Positions 6,999-15,014 are shown, numbered from the stretch's first letter. The stretch is DNA of 21,385 nucleotides from an uncultured Collinsella sp. (GCA_902494945.1 CABUVF010000012.1:1-21385), one strand, 5' to 3'. Notes: generated by a model not told the origin, from the letters alone. Translations and numbers: made by a program.

Positions 6999-8294
6999 AT
7001 GCTCGCCTTTTTACAAACTAACACGCCCATCGTGATCTTTAACCAGATTGTGGTTACGCTACTCACGGTCTGCTTTCTGTACCAGGTGGTCTTCTTTGTC
7101 ATTGGCGCTCTTCGTGGCGAGGTCGCGCCTCCCAAGGCCAAAAAACTCCACCGCTATGCCTTCTTTATCGCGGCGCATAACGAGGAGGCCGTGATCGCCA
7201 ACCTCGTTCGCTCCATCAAGGACCAGGATTATCCGTCCGAGCTTATCGAGGTCTTCGTGGTCGCCGATGCCTGCACCGATAATACGGCGCAGCTCGCGCG
7301 CGAGGCAGGCGCCATCGTTTATGAGCGCAACGACCTGGCCCGCAAGGGTAAGAGCTGGGTCATGGACTTTGGTTTCGATCGCATTCTCAACGAGTATCCC
7401 GACACGTTTGAGGGCTACTTTATCTTCGATGCCGACAACGTTATCTCCCGCGATTACGTCTCCAAGATGAATGATGCCTTTGACCAGGGCTTCCATGTGG
7501 TTACGAGCTATCGTAACTCCAAGAACTTCGGCAGCTCGTGGATTTCGTCTGCCAACGCCACCTGGTATCTGCGTGAGGCCCGCTTCCTCAACAACGCGCG
7601 CAACATCTGCAAGACGTCTTGTGCCGTCTCTGGTTCGGGCTACCTCATCTCCGCCAGCGTAATTGAGGGCATGCACGGCTGGCAGTTCCATACGCTGACC
7701 GAGGACGTCCAGTTCACTACGTTCTGTGCCATTCACGGCATTCGCATCGGTTATGCGCCGGCGGAGTTCTTTGACGAACAGCCCGTGACGTTTAAGGCGT
7801 CCTGGAAACAGCGCATGCGCTGGACCAAGGGCTTCTACCAGGTGTTCTTTACCTACGGTAAGCACCTGGTCAAATCGACCTTCCGCTATCATCGCTTTGC
7901 CGCCTACGACATGTTTATGACCATCGCTCCGGGTATGCTGCTATCGTTGATCTCGATGCTCGCTAATGCCACGTTCCTGATTGTGGGCGGTCTTTCGCAC
8001 GGCTTCCTGGCCACCGAGGTCGAGATGCAGGCGTGCGCTGCTTCGCTCATTATGACCTTCGCGATGATGTATCAGACCTTCTTTATCCTGGCGCTGCTCA
8101 CGACTATCTTCGAGTACAAGCACATCCATTGCGCGCAAAAGTGGCGCCTGGTGACCAACCTGTTTACCTTCCCGATCTTTATGTTCAGCTATATCCCCAT
8201 TACGGTGGCTGCGTTGTTCCTGAAGGTCGACTGGGTCCCGACGCAACACGCCGTCAACGTTACCCTCGACGAGGTCATGCAGGGCGCTAAATAA
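6999..8294 (+). CDS. Membrane GT2 glycosyltransferase, processive type
   Basis: The 431-residue protein has an N-terminal membrane segment (about 12-37), a family 2 glycosyltransferase domain and three or four C-terminal membrane segments (about 308-330, 342-372, 390-412). GT-A motifs are clear: AAHNEE (58-63), VVADACTDNT (87-96), FDADN (143-147) for the metal and sugar nucleotide, TED (234-236) with the presumed catalytic base, and QRMRW (271-275). QxxRW is the signature of processive synthases such as cellulose and hyaluronan synthase. It probably transfers sugar from a nucleotide donor and may extrude the polymer. Start ATG is preceded by GGGAGCC at suitable distance. It appears monocistronic: its own promoter region lies upstream and a hairpin terminator follows. 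Product polymer is unknown; no other polysaccharide genes are nearby. Confidence 0.85.
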   Translation: MLAFLQTNTPIVIFNQIVVTLLTVCFLYQVVFFVIGALRGEVAPPKAKKLHRYAFFIAAHNEEAVIANLVRSIKDQDYPSELIEVFVVADACTDNTAQLAREAGAIVYERNDLARKGKSWVMDFGFDRILNEYPDTFEGYFIFDADNVISRDYVSKMNDAFDQGFHVVTSYRNSKNFGSSWISSANATWYLREARFLNNARNICKTSCAVSGSGYLISASVIEGMHGWQFHTLTEDVQFTTFCAIHGIRIGYAPAEFFDEQPVTFKASWKQRMRWTKGFYQVFFTYGKHLVKSTFRYHRFAAYDMFMTIAPGMLLSLISMLANATFLIVGGLSHGFLATEVEMQACAASLIMTFAMMYQTFFILALLTTIFEYKHIHCAQKWRLVTNLFTFPIFMFSYIPITVAALFLKVDWVPTQHAVNVTLDEVMQGAK

Positions 8295-8302
8295 CCACCA
8301 CC

Positions 8303-8350
8303 AAAACCACCACGAAGGGGACAGGCACCTTTGTGGTGGTTTTTGCTTTT
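8303..8350 (+). repeat. Palindromic repeat copy 2, doubling as terminator of the glycosyltransferase gene
   Basis: AAAACCACCAC (8303-8313) pairs with GTGGTGGTTTT (8333-8343); inside, AAGG (8315-8318) pairs with CCTT (8328-8331) around the loop GGACAGGCA (8319-8327). TTTTGCTTTT follows, so it should work as an intrinsic terminator. It starts 9 nt after the TAA at 8292-8294. Core and stem match copy 1 at 641-681 almost exactly. Confidence 0.85.
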
Positions 8351-8372
8351 GAGTGACTGCCCCGGGAGGTGC

Positions 8373-8798
8373 ATGATGTTCTACATCCCATTTTGGATCT
8401 GCGCTTTTGCCGGCGCGGTGATTGATGCCCGTGAGCGGCGGTTCCCGAATTCGCTTGCCGGCGTGTGTGCGGTGGCGGCGCTTGCAGGCGTTTGGCTCGA
8501 CAGAGGTGTTAACACGGCGCTTGACCACGCCGGTCTTGCGGTCATCGTCTACCTTGCCCTTGTGCTCACTGAGTCGCTCTGGCGTCGTGTTCGCCAAGCC
8601 TCCGGCATCGGCATGGGGGATGCCAAGGCGCTCTTCGCGCTTTGCACGCTCGACCCTCTGGGGGGCATCGTGGCATTTGCCGTCGCGCTCCTGGTCCTGG
8701 CCCTCTCCTGCCTCTTCACAAAATCGCGCTCCCTGCCATTGCTCCCGTTTTTTGTGCCGATTTTTGCCATAATCGAGGTCGTGGGCTGCACATTGTAA
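8373..8798 (+). CDS. Prepilin peptidase, A24 domain only (TadV/CpaA type)
   Basis: The 141-residue hydrophobic protein matches the short form of type IV prepilin peptidases, which cut the leader of prepilins at the inner face of the membrane. The two catalytic aspartates are visible: Asp18 in AVIDARERRFPN and Asp83 in the family motif GMGD (80-83). Roughly five membrane segments are predicted by eye. There is no N-terminal zinc/methylase domain as in PilD. The start at 8373 follows GGGAGG by about 5 nt (ATGATG at 8373-8378); extension to 8331 would begin inside the palindromic repeat. No pilin, ATPase or secretin gene is nearby, so the substrate genes must be elsewhere. It ends 31 nt before dgt, and the dgt ribosome binding site lies in that gap. 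Confidence 0.8.
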   Translation: MMFYIPFWICAFAGAVIDARERRFPNSLAGVCAVAALAGVWLDRGVNTALDHAGLAVIVYLALVLTESLWRRVRQASGIGMGDAKALFALCTLDPLGGIVAFAVALLVLALSCLFTKSRSLPLLPFFVPIFAIIEVVGCTL

Positions 8799-8829
8799 CC
8801 GATTGCGCATCCTTTTTAAGGAGCATGCC

Positions 8830-10077
8830 ATGGCAACTAATCAAGAAACGGCCGTCATTAAGGCGCGCATGGACCGCATTCCCGCGGCGTTGTCGCCCGA
8901 GCTGGTCGAGCGTATCGCCGCCGACCGCGCCTCGGGTGTCGTTAATCCTTATCGATGCGGCGATGACCAGGTCATTCGTCGTATTGATCGCGCTGTCGAC
9001 AAAGGCACGCTCATGCGACCGGCATTTATGCGCGACACCGAAAAGATCCTTCATCTTCCTGCGTACACGCGTTATGCAGGCAAAACGCAGGTCTTTAGCT
9101 TTCGCAGCAACGACGATCTGTCGCGGCGCGGCCTTCATGTGCAGCTCGTCTCGCGCATTGCCCGCGATATCGGCCGTGCCCTGGGCCTCAACTGCGATTT
9201 GATCGAGGCGATTGGCCTGGGCCACGATTTGGGCCACACGCCCTTTGGCCATGCCGGCGAGCGTTTCCTCAACGATATCTATCACGAGCGTACGGGTCGT
9301 TATTTTTTCCATAATGTGCAGTCCGTCCGCGTGCTCGACGAGCTGTACGGCCGCAACGTGTCGCTCCAGGCGCTCGACGGCGTGCTGTGCCATAACGGCG
9401 AGTACGAGCAGCGTGTCTTTGAACTCTCGGACATGGCGTCGTTTGACCAGTTCGACCGTACCCTCGAGGACTGCATTGCCACGGGCTATGGCGCGATCGA
9501 GCACCTGCGCCCCATGACGCTCGAGGGCTGTGTGGTCCGCATTTCGGATATCCTCGCCTACGTTGGGCGCGATCGCCAAGACGCCATTGCGGCGGGCCTG
9601 TTGTCACCCGACGCTTTTGACGATGGCCTGGGCGGGGCTTACAACAGCTGGATCCTCACGCACGCTTCTATCGATATCGTTGAGCATAGCTACGGCAAAC
9701 CGCGTATCGAGATGAGCGAGGACCTGTTTGAGGAGATCCGGCGGGCGAAGCGCGAGAACTACGAGAAGATCTATAGCAAGGGCGGTATCGAAGGCGACTC
9801 CGAAGTGGAACTGCGCGAGGCCTTCGAAAAGCTCTACGACCGTTGCCTGCAGGATATAAACGAGGGTGACGAGTCCTCCTACATCTTTAAGCACCACATT
9901 TCGCGTGTTGAGCAGCAGCTTTCCTACTACGATCGCGCCTATGCCTGGCAGGATGACAAGGACCAGGCCGTCGTCGATTACATCGCAAGCATGACGGATG
10001 GTTATTTCTGCGAGCTGACGAGCAAATTGTTCCCAGGTCTAAAGTTTCCGCACCGCACCTATATTAACGAACGGTAG
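8830..10077 (+). CDS. dgt: Deoxyguanosinetriphosphate triphosphohydrolase-like protein
   Basis: The 415-residue protein is an HD-domain dNTPase, which would split dGTP or other dNTPs to nucleoside and triphosphate and so influence nucleotide pools. The metal-binding set is present: His103 (GLHVQLVSR), His132-Asp133 (GLGHDLGHTPFGH) and a later Asp in VRISDILAYVGRD. YTRYAGKTQVF (79-89) and LCHNGEYEQ are typical of the family. Start is ATG at 8830, six nt after AAGGAG; a start at 8803 would place that ribosome binding site inside the gene. CATAAT at 8768-8773, within the end of the peptidase gene, could be a -10 for an own promoter. In related genomes dgt often precedes dnaG, which is not the case here. 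Confidence 0.9.
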   Translation: MATNQETAVIKARMDRIPAALSPELVERIAADRASGVVNPYRCGDDQVIRRIDRAVDKGTLMRPAFMRDTEKILHLPAYTRYAGKTQVFSFRSNDDLSRRGLHVQLVSRIARDIGRALGLNCDLIEAIGLGHDLGHTPFGHAGERFLNDIYHERTGRYFFHNVQSVRVLDELYGRNVSLQALDGVLCHNGEYEQRVFELSDMASFDQFDRTLEDCIATGYGAIEHLRPMTLEGCVVRISDILAYVGRDRQDAIAAGLLSPDAFDDGLGGAYNSWILTHASIDIVEHSYGKPRIEMSEDLFEEIRRAKRENYEKIYSKGGIEGDSEVELREAFEKLYDRCLQDINEGDESSYIFKHHISRVEQQLSYYDRAYAWQDDKDQAVVDYIASMTDGYFCELTSKLFPGLKFPHRTYINER

Positions 10078-10092
10078 TTCGTATCCTTTCGG

Positions 10093-10098
10093 TATACT
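10093..10098 (+). promoter_or_regulatory. Candidate -10 of the rarA promoter
   Basis: TATACT at 10093-10098 is a good -10 match just after the dgt stop. The corresponding -35 position (about 10070-10075, AACGGT) is poor, so only the -10 is supported. Confidence 0.35.
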
Positions 10099-10137
10099 GT
10101 TGGTCAACAACGATTTTGATTAATGCACGGGATGGCT

Positions 10138-11487
10138 ATGGACGACCTTTTTTCTGCTTCGACGCGCGAGCGCTCCTTTAAAAATGCGCCGCTTGCGGTG
10201 CGTATGCGCCCCAATTCGCTCGACGAGTATGTGGGCCAGCAAAAGGCCGTCGGTAAGGGCTCGTGGCTGCGCGCCGCGATTGAGCATGATGTGCTTTCGA
10301 GTGTGATTCTGTACGGCCCCGCCGGTACGGGCAAGACGACGCTGGCCCATATTATCGCCAACCATACCAAGAGTGAGTTTGTCGAGGTCAGCGCCGTGAC
10401 GGGCACCGTGAAGGACCTGCGTCGCGTGATCGACGAGGCAAAGACGCGCCTGAATACGTACGACCGCCGCACCATTCTTTTCATCGACGAGATTCATCGC
10501 TTCTCTAAGTCGCAGCAGGATGCCCTGCTGCATGCGGTCGAGAACCGCATCGTCATTATGATTGGCGCCACGACGGAAAACCCGTACTTTGAGGTCAACT
10601 CCGCACTGTTGTCGCGTGGGCGCGTGGTAGAGCTTGAGCACCTGAAGGACGAGGATATCGCCACGCTCATTGAGCGTGCGCTCGAGGCGCCGCAGGGTTT
10701 AAACGGTAAGTTCTCGGCCGATGAGGATACGGTTAAAGCCATTTGCACATTGGCCGCGGGCGATGCTCGCTCAGCACTCACGACGCTCGAGCTTGCGAGC
10801 GAGATTGCCGTTACGCGTCCCGATACCGAGGGAACGCCAGCGCCGGCGGCGGGGGAACGCTATCCCATTACCGTGGACGACGTGAAGATCGCCAATCCGC
10901 GTCGTGGGTTTTCGTATGACAAAAACGGTGACATGCACTATGACATTATTAGCGCGTTCATCAAGTCCATGCGAGGCAGCGATCCCGATGCCACCATTTA
11001 TTGGCTTGCGCGCATGATTGATGCGGGGGAGGATCCCAAGTTTATCGCTCGCCGCATTATGATTCAGGCTTCCGAGGATGTTGGCAACGCCGACCCGCAG
11101 GCGCTTTTGGTGGCACATGCCGCATTTAAATCTGCCGAGGTCATTGGCTATCCCGAGTGCCGTATTAACCTGGCTCAGGCTGCGCTCTATGTGTGCCTGG
11201 CGCCTAAGTCCAACGCGTGCGAGGCCTCGATCGATGCGGCGCTGGCCGATATCCACAGCAGTGGTCTTCGCGAGGTGCCCAGCTACCTGCGCGATCGTCA
11301 CCGTCCCGGCAGCGACGAGTACGGTGTATACAAGTACCCGCACGATTATCCCGAAGGCTGGGTCGATCAGCGCTATTTGCCCGAGGGGTTGGAGCGCGGC
11401 GCGTTCTGGCAGCCTGCCGGCCGCGGTTGGGAAGAGTGGCGTGTGGAGCAAAGCGAGCGCGACCGTAGCGGCAACGCTCCCAAGTAG
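10138..11487 (+). CDS. rarA: Replication-associated recombination protein A (AAA+ ATPase)
   Basis: RarA (MgsA) is a clamp-loader-related AAA+ ATPase acting at stalled replication forks. From the chosen start it has 449 residues. Walker A is GPAGTGKTT (60-68), Walker B is FIDEIH (115-120), followed by RFSKSQQDALL and the sensor region GATTENPYFEVNSALLSR. The C-terminal tetramerisation part is well conserved (ASEDVGNADPQAL, LAPKSNA, DVKIANPRRGFSYDKNGD-type linker). Three in-frame ATGs lie at 10123, 10132 and 10138; none has a strong ribosome binding site. I prefer 10138 (MDDLFS) because it matches the usual RarA beginning and has G-rich sequence upstream; the other starts would add at most five residues. 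Confidence 0.95.
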   Translation: MDDLFSASTRERSFKNAPLAVRMRPNSLDEYVGQQKAVGKGSWLRAAIEHDVLSSVILYGPAGTGKTTLAHIIANHTKSEFVEVSAVTGTVKDLRRVIDEAKTRLNTYDRRTILFIDEIHRFSKSQQDALLHAVENRIVIMIGATTENPYFEVNSALLSRGRVVELEHLKDEDIATLIERALEAPQGLNGKFSADEDTVKAICTLAAGDARSALTTLELASEIAVTRPDTEGTPAPAAGERYPITVDDVKIANPRRGFSYDKNGDMHYDIISAFIKSMRGSDPDATIYWLARMIDAGEDPKFIARRIMIQASEDVGNADPQALLVAHAAFKSAEVIGYPECRINLAQAALYVCLAPKSNACEASIDAALADIHSSGLREVPSYLRDRHRPGSDEYGVYKYPHDYPEGWVDQRYLPEGLERGAFWQPAGRGWEEWRVEQSERDRSGNAPK

Positions 11488-11582
11488 GCCATTGGCGCCT
11501 CGCGCATTCCCTTTGGGTATCTTTGCCCTTCTTTGGGGTACCATGAAAAACGTCTGTATTTCGATTCCTTCGGGAGGCTTGC

Positions 11583-12170
11583 ATGAGTCCCATTCAAATC
11601 GCCCTGCTGGTACTCGCCGTTACCGGCGTGTGGGCTGTTGTCGAGCTCGCGCTCACGCTGCGCAAGACTCGCACCGTCGTCGACTCGCTCGACAAGACGG
11701 TGAGTGACCTTAACAATACGCTCGCCGAGGCACAGCCTGTGGTGGCAAAGCTCGATGGCGCTGTCGATGAGCTCACCCCCGCGCTGGCACAGGTTGAGCC
11801 GCTCCTCAAGTCGAGCAAGACTGCCGTTGATGCTCTGACGTCTAACCTCGTTGAGGTTGAGGCGGTCGTTCGCGACATCTCCGAGGTCACGGGCAGCGTG
11901 GCCGAGGCCAGCAATGCCGTATCGAGCGTGACTGATTCTGCTGCTGGCGCCGTGCAGAAGCTCTTCAATAAGGTGAAGGCTCCTGCAGCCGACGCCGATC
12001 GCAAGCTCGCCGCTGCCGCCGCCGAGGCCGAGCAGCCTACTGAGCGCGTTCTGATTGGCGATGACGATGCCGCTGCTGACGACGATGATGTTCAGAAGCC
12101 CGCTGCTAAGCCCGCTCAGTATTACACTTATACGCCCGCCGAGACCTCCGAGGAGTCCTGCGATGAGTAG
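11583..12170 (+). CDS. Membrane-anchored coiled-coil protein, DUF948-like
   Basis: The 195-residue protein has one N-terminal membrane segment (about 5-24) followed by a long heptad-rich helix (about 28-125) with regularly spaced Val, Leu and Ala, then an Ala-rich and acidic low-complexity tail (GDDDAAADDDD near 157-167). This is the architecture of DUF948 proteins such as Bacillus YtxG, a general stress protein. It starts with ATG six nt after GGGAGG. The last eight bases overlap the start of the RsbW-like gene, which suggests translational coupling and a shared role with the sigma factor downstream. Its precise function is not known; possible roles are scaffolding at the membrane or sensing. 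A chemoreceptor signalling domain is not seen. Confidence 0.7.
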   Translation: MSPIQIALLVLAVTGVWAVVELALTLRKTRTVVDSLDKTVSDLNNTLAEAQPVVAKLDGAVDELTPALAQVEPLLKSSKTAVDALTSNLVEVEAVVRDISEVTGSVAEASNAVSSVTDSAAGAVQKLFNKVKAPAADADRKLAAAAAEAEQPTERVLIGDDDAAADDDDVQKPAAKPAQYYTYTPAETSEESCDE

Positions 12171-12540
12171 CGAAGCAGCCTGCCCCATCACGCTGACCGT
12201 TGCCGGCGACCCGCGTCTCGCTCGCCTTGTGCGCATGACGGCAGCCAACGTTGGTGCCCTGTGCTCCATGTCTGTCGATCGCATCGAGGACATCCGCATG
12301 GCTGCCGAGGAGGCTTTCATCTTTGGGTGCACCGCGGTCGACTGCGACGACATCACCATCAAATTCGATGTCGATGAGACTCACGTTGGCATGACTATTA
12401 CCTTTGGAGACCAGGCTACGGTTGATGAAAACGACCAGGCTGCGGTGTATGCCGAGCTCATCCTCGCGAGCGTGTGCGATTCCTACGAAAAGACTGCGGC
12501 GCCCTTAACGCTTTCCCTCGACCTCAAGGCGGATATCTAA
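12163..12540 (+). CDS. RsbW/SpoIIAB-like anti-sigma protein with degenerate ATP-binding site
   Basis: The 125-residue protein sits directly before a SigB/SigF-type sigma gene and has the length and strand order of HATPase_c_2 anti-sigma kinases: an N-terminal PITLTVAGDP strand, helix DIRMAAEEAFIF (43-54), MTITFG (77-82) and a C-terminal AELILASVCDSY helix with LTLSLDLK. By-eye alignment to SpoIIAB places Phe54 where the magnesium-binding Asn of the N-box (SEAVTN) should be, and FGDQA where the D-x-G-x-G box should be; the glycine lid is also absent. ATP binding and kinase activity therefore look lost, though sigma binding could persist. Start ATG 12163 follows GAGGAGT by 7 nt; the longer frame from 12055 is shadow sequence. 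It ends one base before the sigma gene start. Confidence 0.72.
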   Translation: MSSEAACPITLTVAGDPRLARLVRMTAANVGALCSMSVDRIEDIRMAAEEAFIFGCTAVDCDDITIKFDVDETHVGMTITFGDQATVDENDQAAVYAELILASVCDSYEKTAAPLTLSLDLKADI

Positions 12541-12541
12541 T

Positions 12542-13333
12542 ATGACCGAACGTTCCCGGAGCGGCAAGGCCGCTTGGGACAAGGAGAAAACCCGCGAGCT
12601 ATTTCGTCGTTATAAGGAGACCGGTGATCCGGAAGCCCGCGAGCAGCTCGTCATGTCCCATATGAACCTGGTAAGGTTTCTTGCCAACAAATTTAAGAAT
12701 CGCGGCGAGCCGCTCGACGACCTGATGCAGGTTGGCTATTTGGGCCTGCTCAAGGCAATCGACCGCTTTGACCCTGAGCGCGGACTCGAGTTCACCACGT
12801 TTGCCACGCCCACCATCTTGGGCGAGATCAAGCGTCACTTCCGTGACAAGGGCTGGAGCGTGCGCGTGCCTCGTCGCCTGCAGGAGCTTTCTGCCAAGGT
12901 TAACCAGGCTACCGACAAGCTTACCAACGAGTTGCAGCGCTCGCCCAAGGTCGAAGAAATCGCTGAGTACCTGGACGTGACCGTCGACGAGGTCCTGGAG
13001 GCCATGGAATCGTCGTCGGCCTATACGTCGGTGCCCATCGAGGCTCCCGGAGCGTCCGATTCCGACGATGCGCCCTCGATTCTTGACCGTTACGCCGACG
13101 ACGACAACGAGCTCGACTTTACCGATGACCGTCTGGTCATTGAAGAGGCCATCCGCGATTTCTCGCCGCGCGAGCGCGAAGTCATCGAGCTGCGCTTTGT
13201 AAAGGGCATGACCCAGATCGAGATTGCCAAGAAGCTGGGCATCTCGCAGGTGCAGGTCTCGCGCTTGTTGCGCCGCACCCTCAAGAAGATTCAGGATAAG
13301 ATTGACCCCGACGGAGTGATGATTCGTTCATGA
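12542..13333 (+). CDS. sigB: SigB/SigF/SigG-family alternative sigma factor
   Basis: The 263-residue sigma-70 family protein has region 2 at about 23-95 (LVMSHMNLVRFLANKF, DDLMQVGYLGLLKAIDRFDP, FTTFATPTILGEIKRHFRD), region 3 at about 103-175 (WSVRVPRRLQEL, RSPKVEEIAEYL) and region 4 at about 205-256 (SPREREVIELRFVKGM, TQIEIAKKLGISQVQVSRLLRR helix-turn-helix). Region 1.1 is missing. These phrases are diagnostic of the SigB/SigF/SigG group used for general stress or sporulation. Nothing else here suggests sporulation, so a stress role is more likely. It is preceded at one base by the RsbW-like gene and its TGA overlaps the permease ATG by four bases. No RsbV-type anti-anti-sigma gene is present in the window. 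Confidence 0.93.
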   Translation: MTERSRSGKAAWDKEKTRELFRRYKETGDPEAREQLVMSHMNLVRFLANKFKNRGEPLDDLMQVGYLGLLKAIDRFDPERGLEFTTFATPTILGEIKRHFRDKGWSVRVPRRLQELSAKVNQATDKLTNELQRSPKVEEIAEYLDVTVDEVLEAMESSSAYTSVPIEAPGASDSDDAPSILDRYADDDNELDFTDDRLVIEEAIRDFSPREREVIELRFVKGMTQIEIAKKLGISQVQVSRLLRRTLKKIQDKIDPDGVMIRS

Positions 13334-14742
13334 GTGAGCACCCCCAACAAACAGACCGCACGCTGCGCGATACCCGCATTCTGACGCTTCGCATTTGGGC
13401 TGTTGTCGGCTGCATTGTCATCGCTGCCGTCATCTTTAACCTTATGGGCATCCTGGCACCGGTTATCGAGTTTCTCGCTGTTGGTTCCATCATTGCTTTT
13501 GTGATGTCCCCGATCACCAACTGGCTCGAGCATCATGGCGTTGGTCGTGGCATCGGTTCGCTTATCGCGCTTATTGTTGTTGTTGCCGTGCTCGTCGGTG
13601 TTGTTTGCATCTTGTCGCCGATTCTTTTTGGTCAGATCATGGAAGTCCTGAGCCGCCTGCCCGAGCAGCTTCGTGTTGCGGGTGGCGATCTCAACGAGAT
13701 GCTCTCACACGCTAAGACGCTCAACAACACGCCGCTCAAGGAGTATCTGGACGACAATCTTTCTTCGTTGGTTACCGTAGCGTCCAAGTACGTCTCGCAA
13801 ATCGCTGCTGAGCTCGGCCGCGGTGTGTTTCCGCTCATTACCAACACGGCCTCGCAGCTGTTCGTCATCTTCCTGGGTCTGGTGCTTGCCTACTGGCTTG
13901 CCTGCGATTATCCCCGCATGCACCACGAGGTCTGCACCATCATCGGGCAGGAAAAGGAGACCTCGTACCGCTTTATGGTGGCCATCCTTTCGCGTTCGGT
14001 CGGCGGCTACATGCGTGGCATGGTCATCACATCGATCTGTGGCGGTTTTCTTGCCTTTATTGGTTTTACGATCATCGGCCATCCGTATGCAGCACTCATG
14101 GCTATCTTTACCGGCATTATGCACCTGGTTCCGGTTGTCGGTCCCTGGGTGAGTGCGGCGATCGCCACGGTGCTCGGCTTTATGTTCAGCCCCATGCTGG
14201 CGTTGTGGACGCTTGTCGTGACCATGGTGGCTCAAAACGTCACCGATAATGTCATTTCGCCTAAGGTCATGCAGAGCTCGGTGCAGGTGCATCCCGTTAT
14301 GAGCCTGACGGCTCTCGTTATCGGTTCGGCACTCATGGGTCCCATCGGCATGGTTATCGCCATTCCGCTGTGCGCGGCCCTCAAGGGCATCTTCGTCTAC
14401 TACTTTGAGAACGAGACCGGCCGTCAGCTCGTGGCATACGACGGCGCCGTGTTTAAGGGCACTCCGTATCGCGATACCGAGGGTAACCCAGTTGCCGCCT
14501 ACGACGCGCTTGGCGACGATACGTTCATCTACGAGTCCGAACTCATCGGCAACGAGACCGCGCCCGAGGCCAAGGCCATGCCCAAGCCCGAACTCGATAA
14601 TCCCTGGATTAAGCTCTCTGGTCTGCAGCCCGATGCCACGGGCTTCTTCAAGAACCCCTTTGCCAAGGACGATGACTCCAACACTGACGACGATACCAAA
14701 ACCGGCATCGACGGCTCCATGGACGACTCGGATTCTAAATAG
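13330..14742 (+). CDS. AI-2E family transporter / PerM-like permease
   Basis: The 470-residue integral membrane protein belongs to the AI-2E exporter family (UPF0118). N-terminal segments (about 21-42, 45-65, 75-100) are followed by an amphipathic loop region with LPEQLRVAGGDLNEML and by the conserved second half: FVIFLGLVLAYWLACD (182-197), GYMRGMVITSICGGFLAFIGF, LVPVVGPWVSA and the terminal segments containing NVTDNVISPKVM and HPVMSLTALVIG. The family includes autoinducer-2, ion and stress-linked permeases; the substrate cannot be read from sequence. About 90 residues after the last membrane segment form a hydrophilic cytoplasmic tail ending in an Asp/Ser-rich stretch, longer than usual. 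Its ATG overlaps the sigma factor stop (ATGA), placing it in the same operon. Confidence 0.88.
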   Translation: MSEHPQQTDRTLRDTRILTLRIWAVVGCIVIAAVIFNLMGILAPVIEFLAVGSIIAFVMSPITNWLEHHGVGRGIGSLIALIVVVAVLVGVVCILSPILFGQIMEVLSRLPEQLRVAGGDLNEMLSHAKTLNNTPLKEYLDDNLSSLVTVASKYVSQIAAELGRGVFPLITNTASQLFVIFLGLVLAYWLACDYPRMHHEVCTIIGQEKETSYRFMVAILSRSVGGYMRGMVITSICGGFLAFIGFTIIGHPYAALMAIFTGIMHLVPVVGPWVSAAIATVLGFMFSPMLALWTLVVTMVAQNVTDNVISPKVMQSSVQVHPVMSLTALVIGSALMGPIGMVIAIPLCAALKGIFVYYFENETGRQLVAYDGAVFKGTPYRDTEGNPVAAYDALGDDTFIYESELIGNETAPEAKAMPKPELDNPWIKLSGLQPDATGFFKNPFAKDDDSNTDDDTKTGIDGSMDDSDSK

Positions 14743-14748
14743 GTCCTA

Positions 14749-14988
14749 TTAACGTTTCTTGAAGTTGAAAATGACAAGAAACGCGAGCAAAGCGATTGAT
14801 AAGGGGCCGGCAACATAGAAAAAGAGAATGTCAATTGCGCGTAGAGTGTAATAAGCCTTATCGCCGGACATTACTGCATACAACACGTAGCCAAATGCTG
14901 GTTGGTTTGCGTACCAGCAGGTGAAAGCCAAAAGCGTTAAAAGTGCCGCTAACAGAAGTGCATTGAGGAAAAATCGTTTGCTTTTCAT
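14749..14988 (-). CDS. Small two-segment membrane protein of unknown function
   Basis: The 79-residue product has two hydrophobic segments (about 7-27 and 50-74) joined by a short loop with YAVMSGDKAYYTLR, and basic residues at both ends (MKSKRFF, FNFKKR), so both ends are probably cytoplasmic. I do not recognise a family. A strong ribosome binding site (AAGGAG) lies 7 nt before the ATG at 14988-14986, and a promoter candidate lies upstream, which together support a real gene. It is convergent with the sigma operon: only six bases separate its stop from the permease stop. It has visibly lower GC than its neighbours, which hints at recent acquisition or weak codon selection. Confidence 0.65.
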   Translation of the reverse strand: MKSKRFFLNALLLAALLTLLAFTCWYANQPAFGYVLYAVMSGDKAYYTLRAIDILFFYVAGPLSIALLAFLVIFNFKKR

Positions 14989-15014
14989 TGATCGCTCCTT
15001 GCGGGTGACTCTTA

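Noticed and set aside
11515..11520. GGGTAT ahead of the sigma operon as a SigB-type autoregulatory -10
   Set aside because: The hexamer fits the SigB consensus but no GTTT-like -35 is found 12-16 nt upstream, so an autoregulated promoter is not supported.
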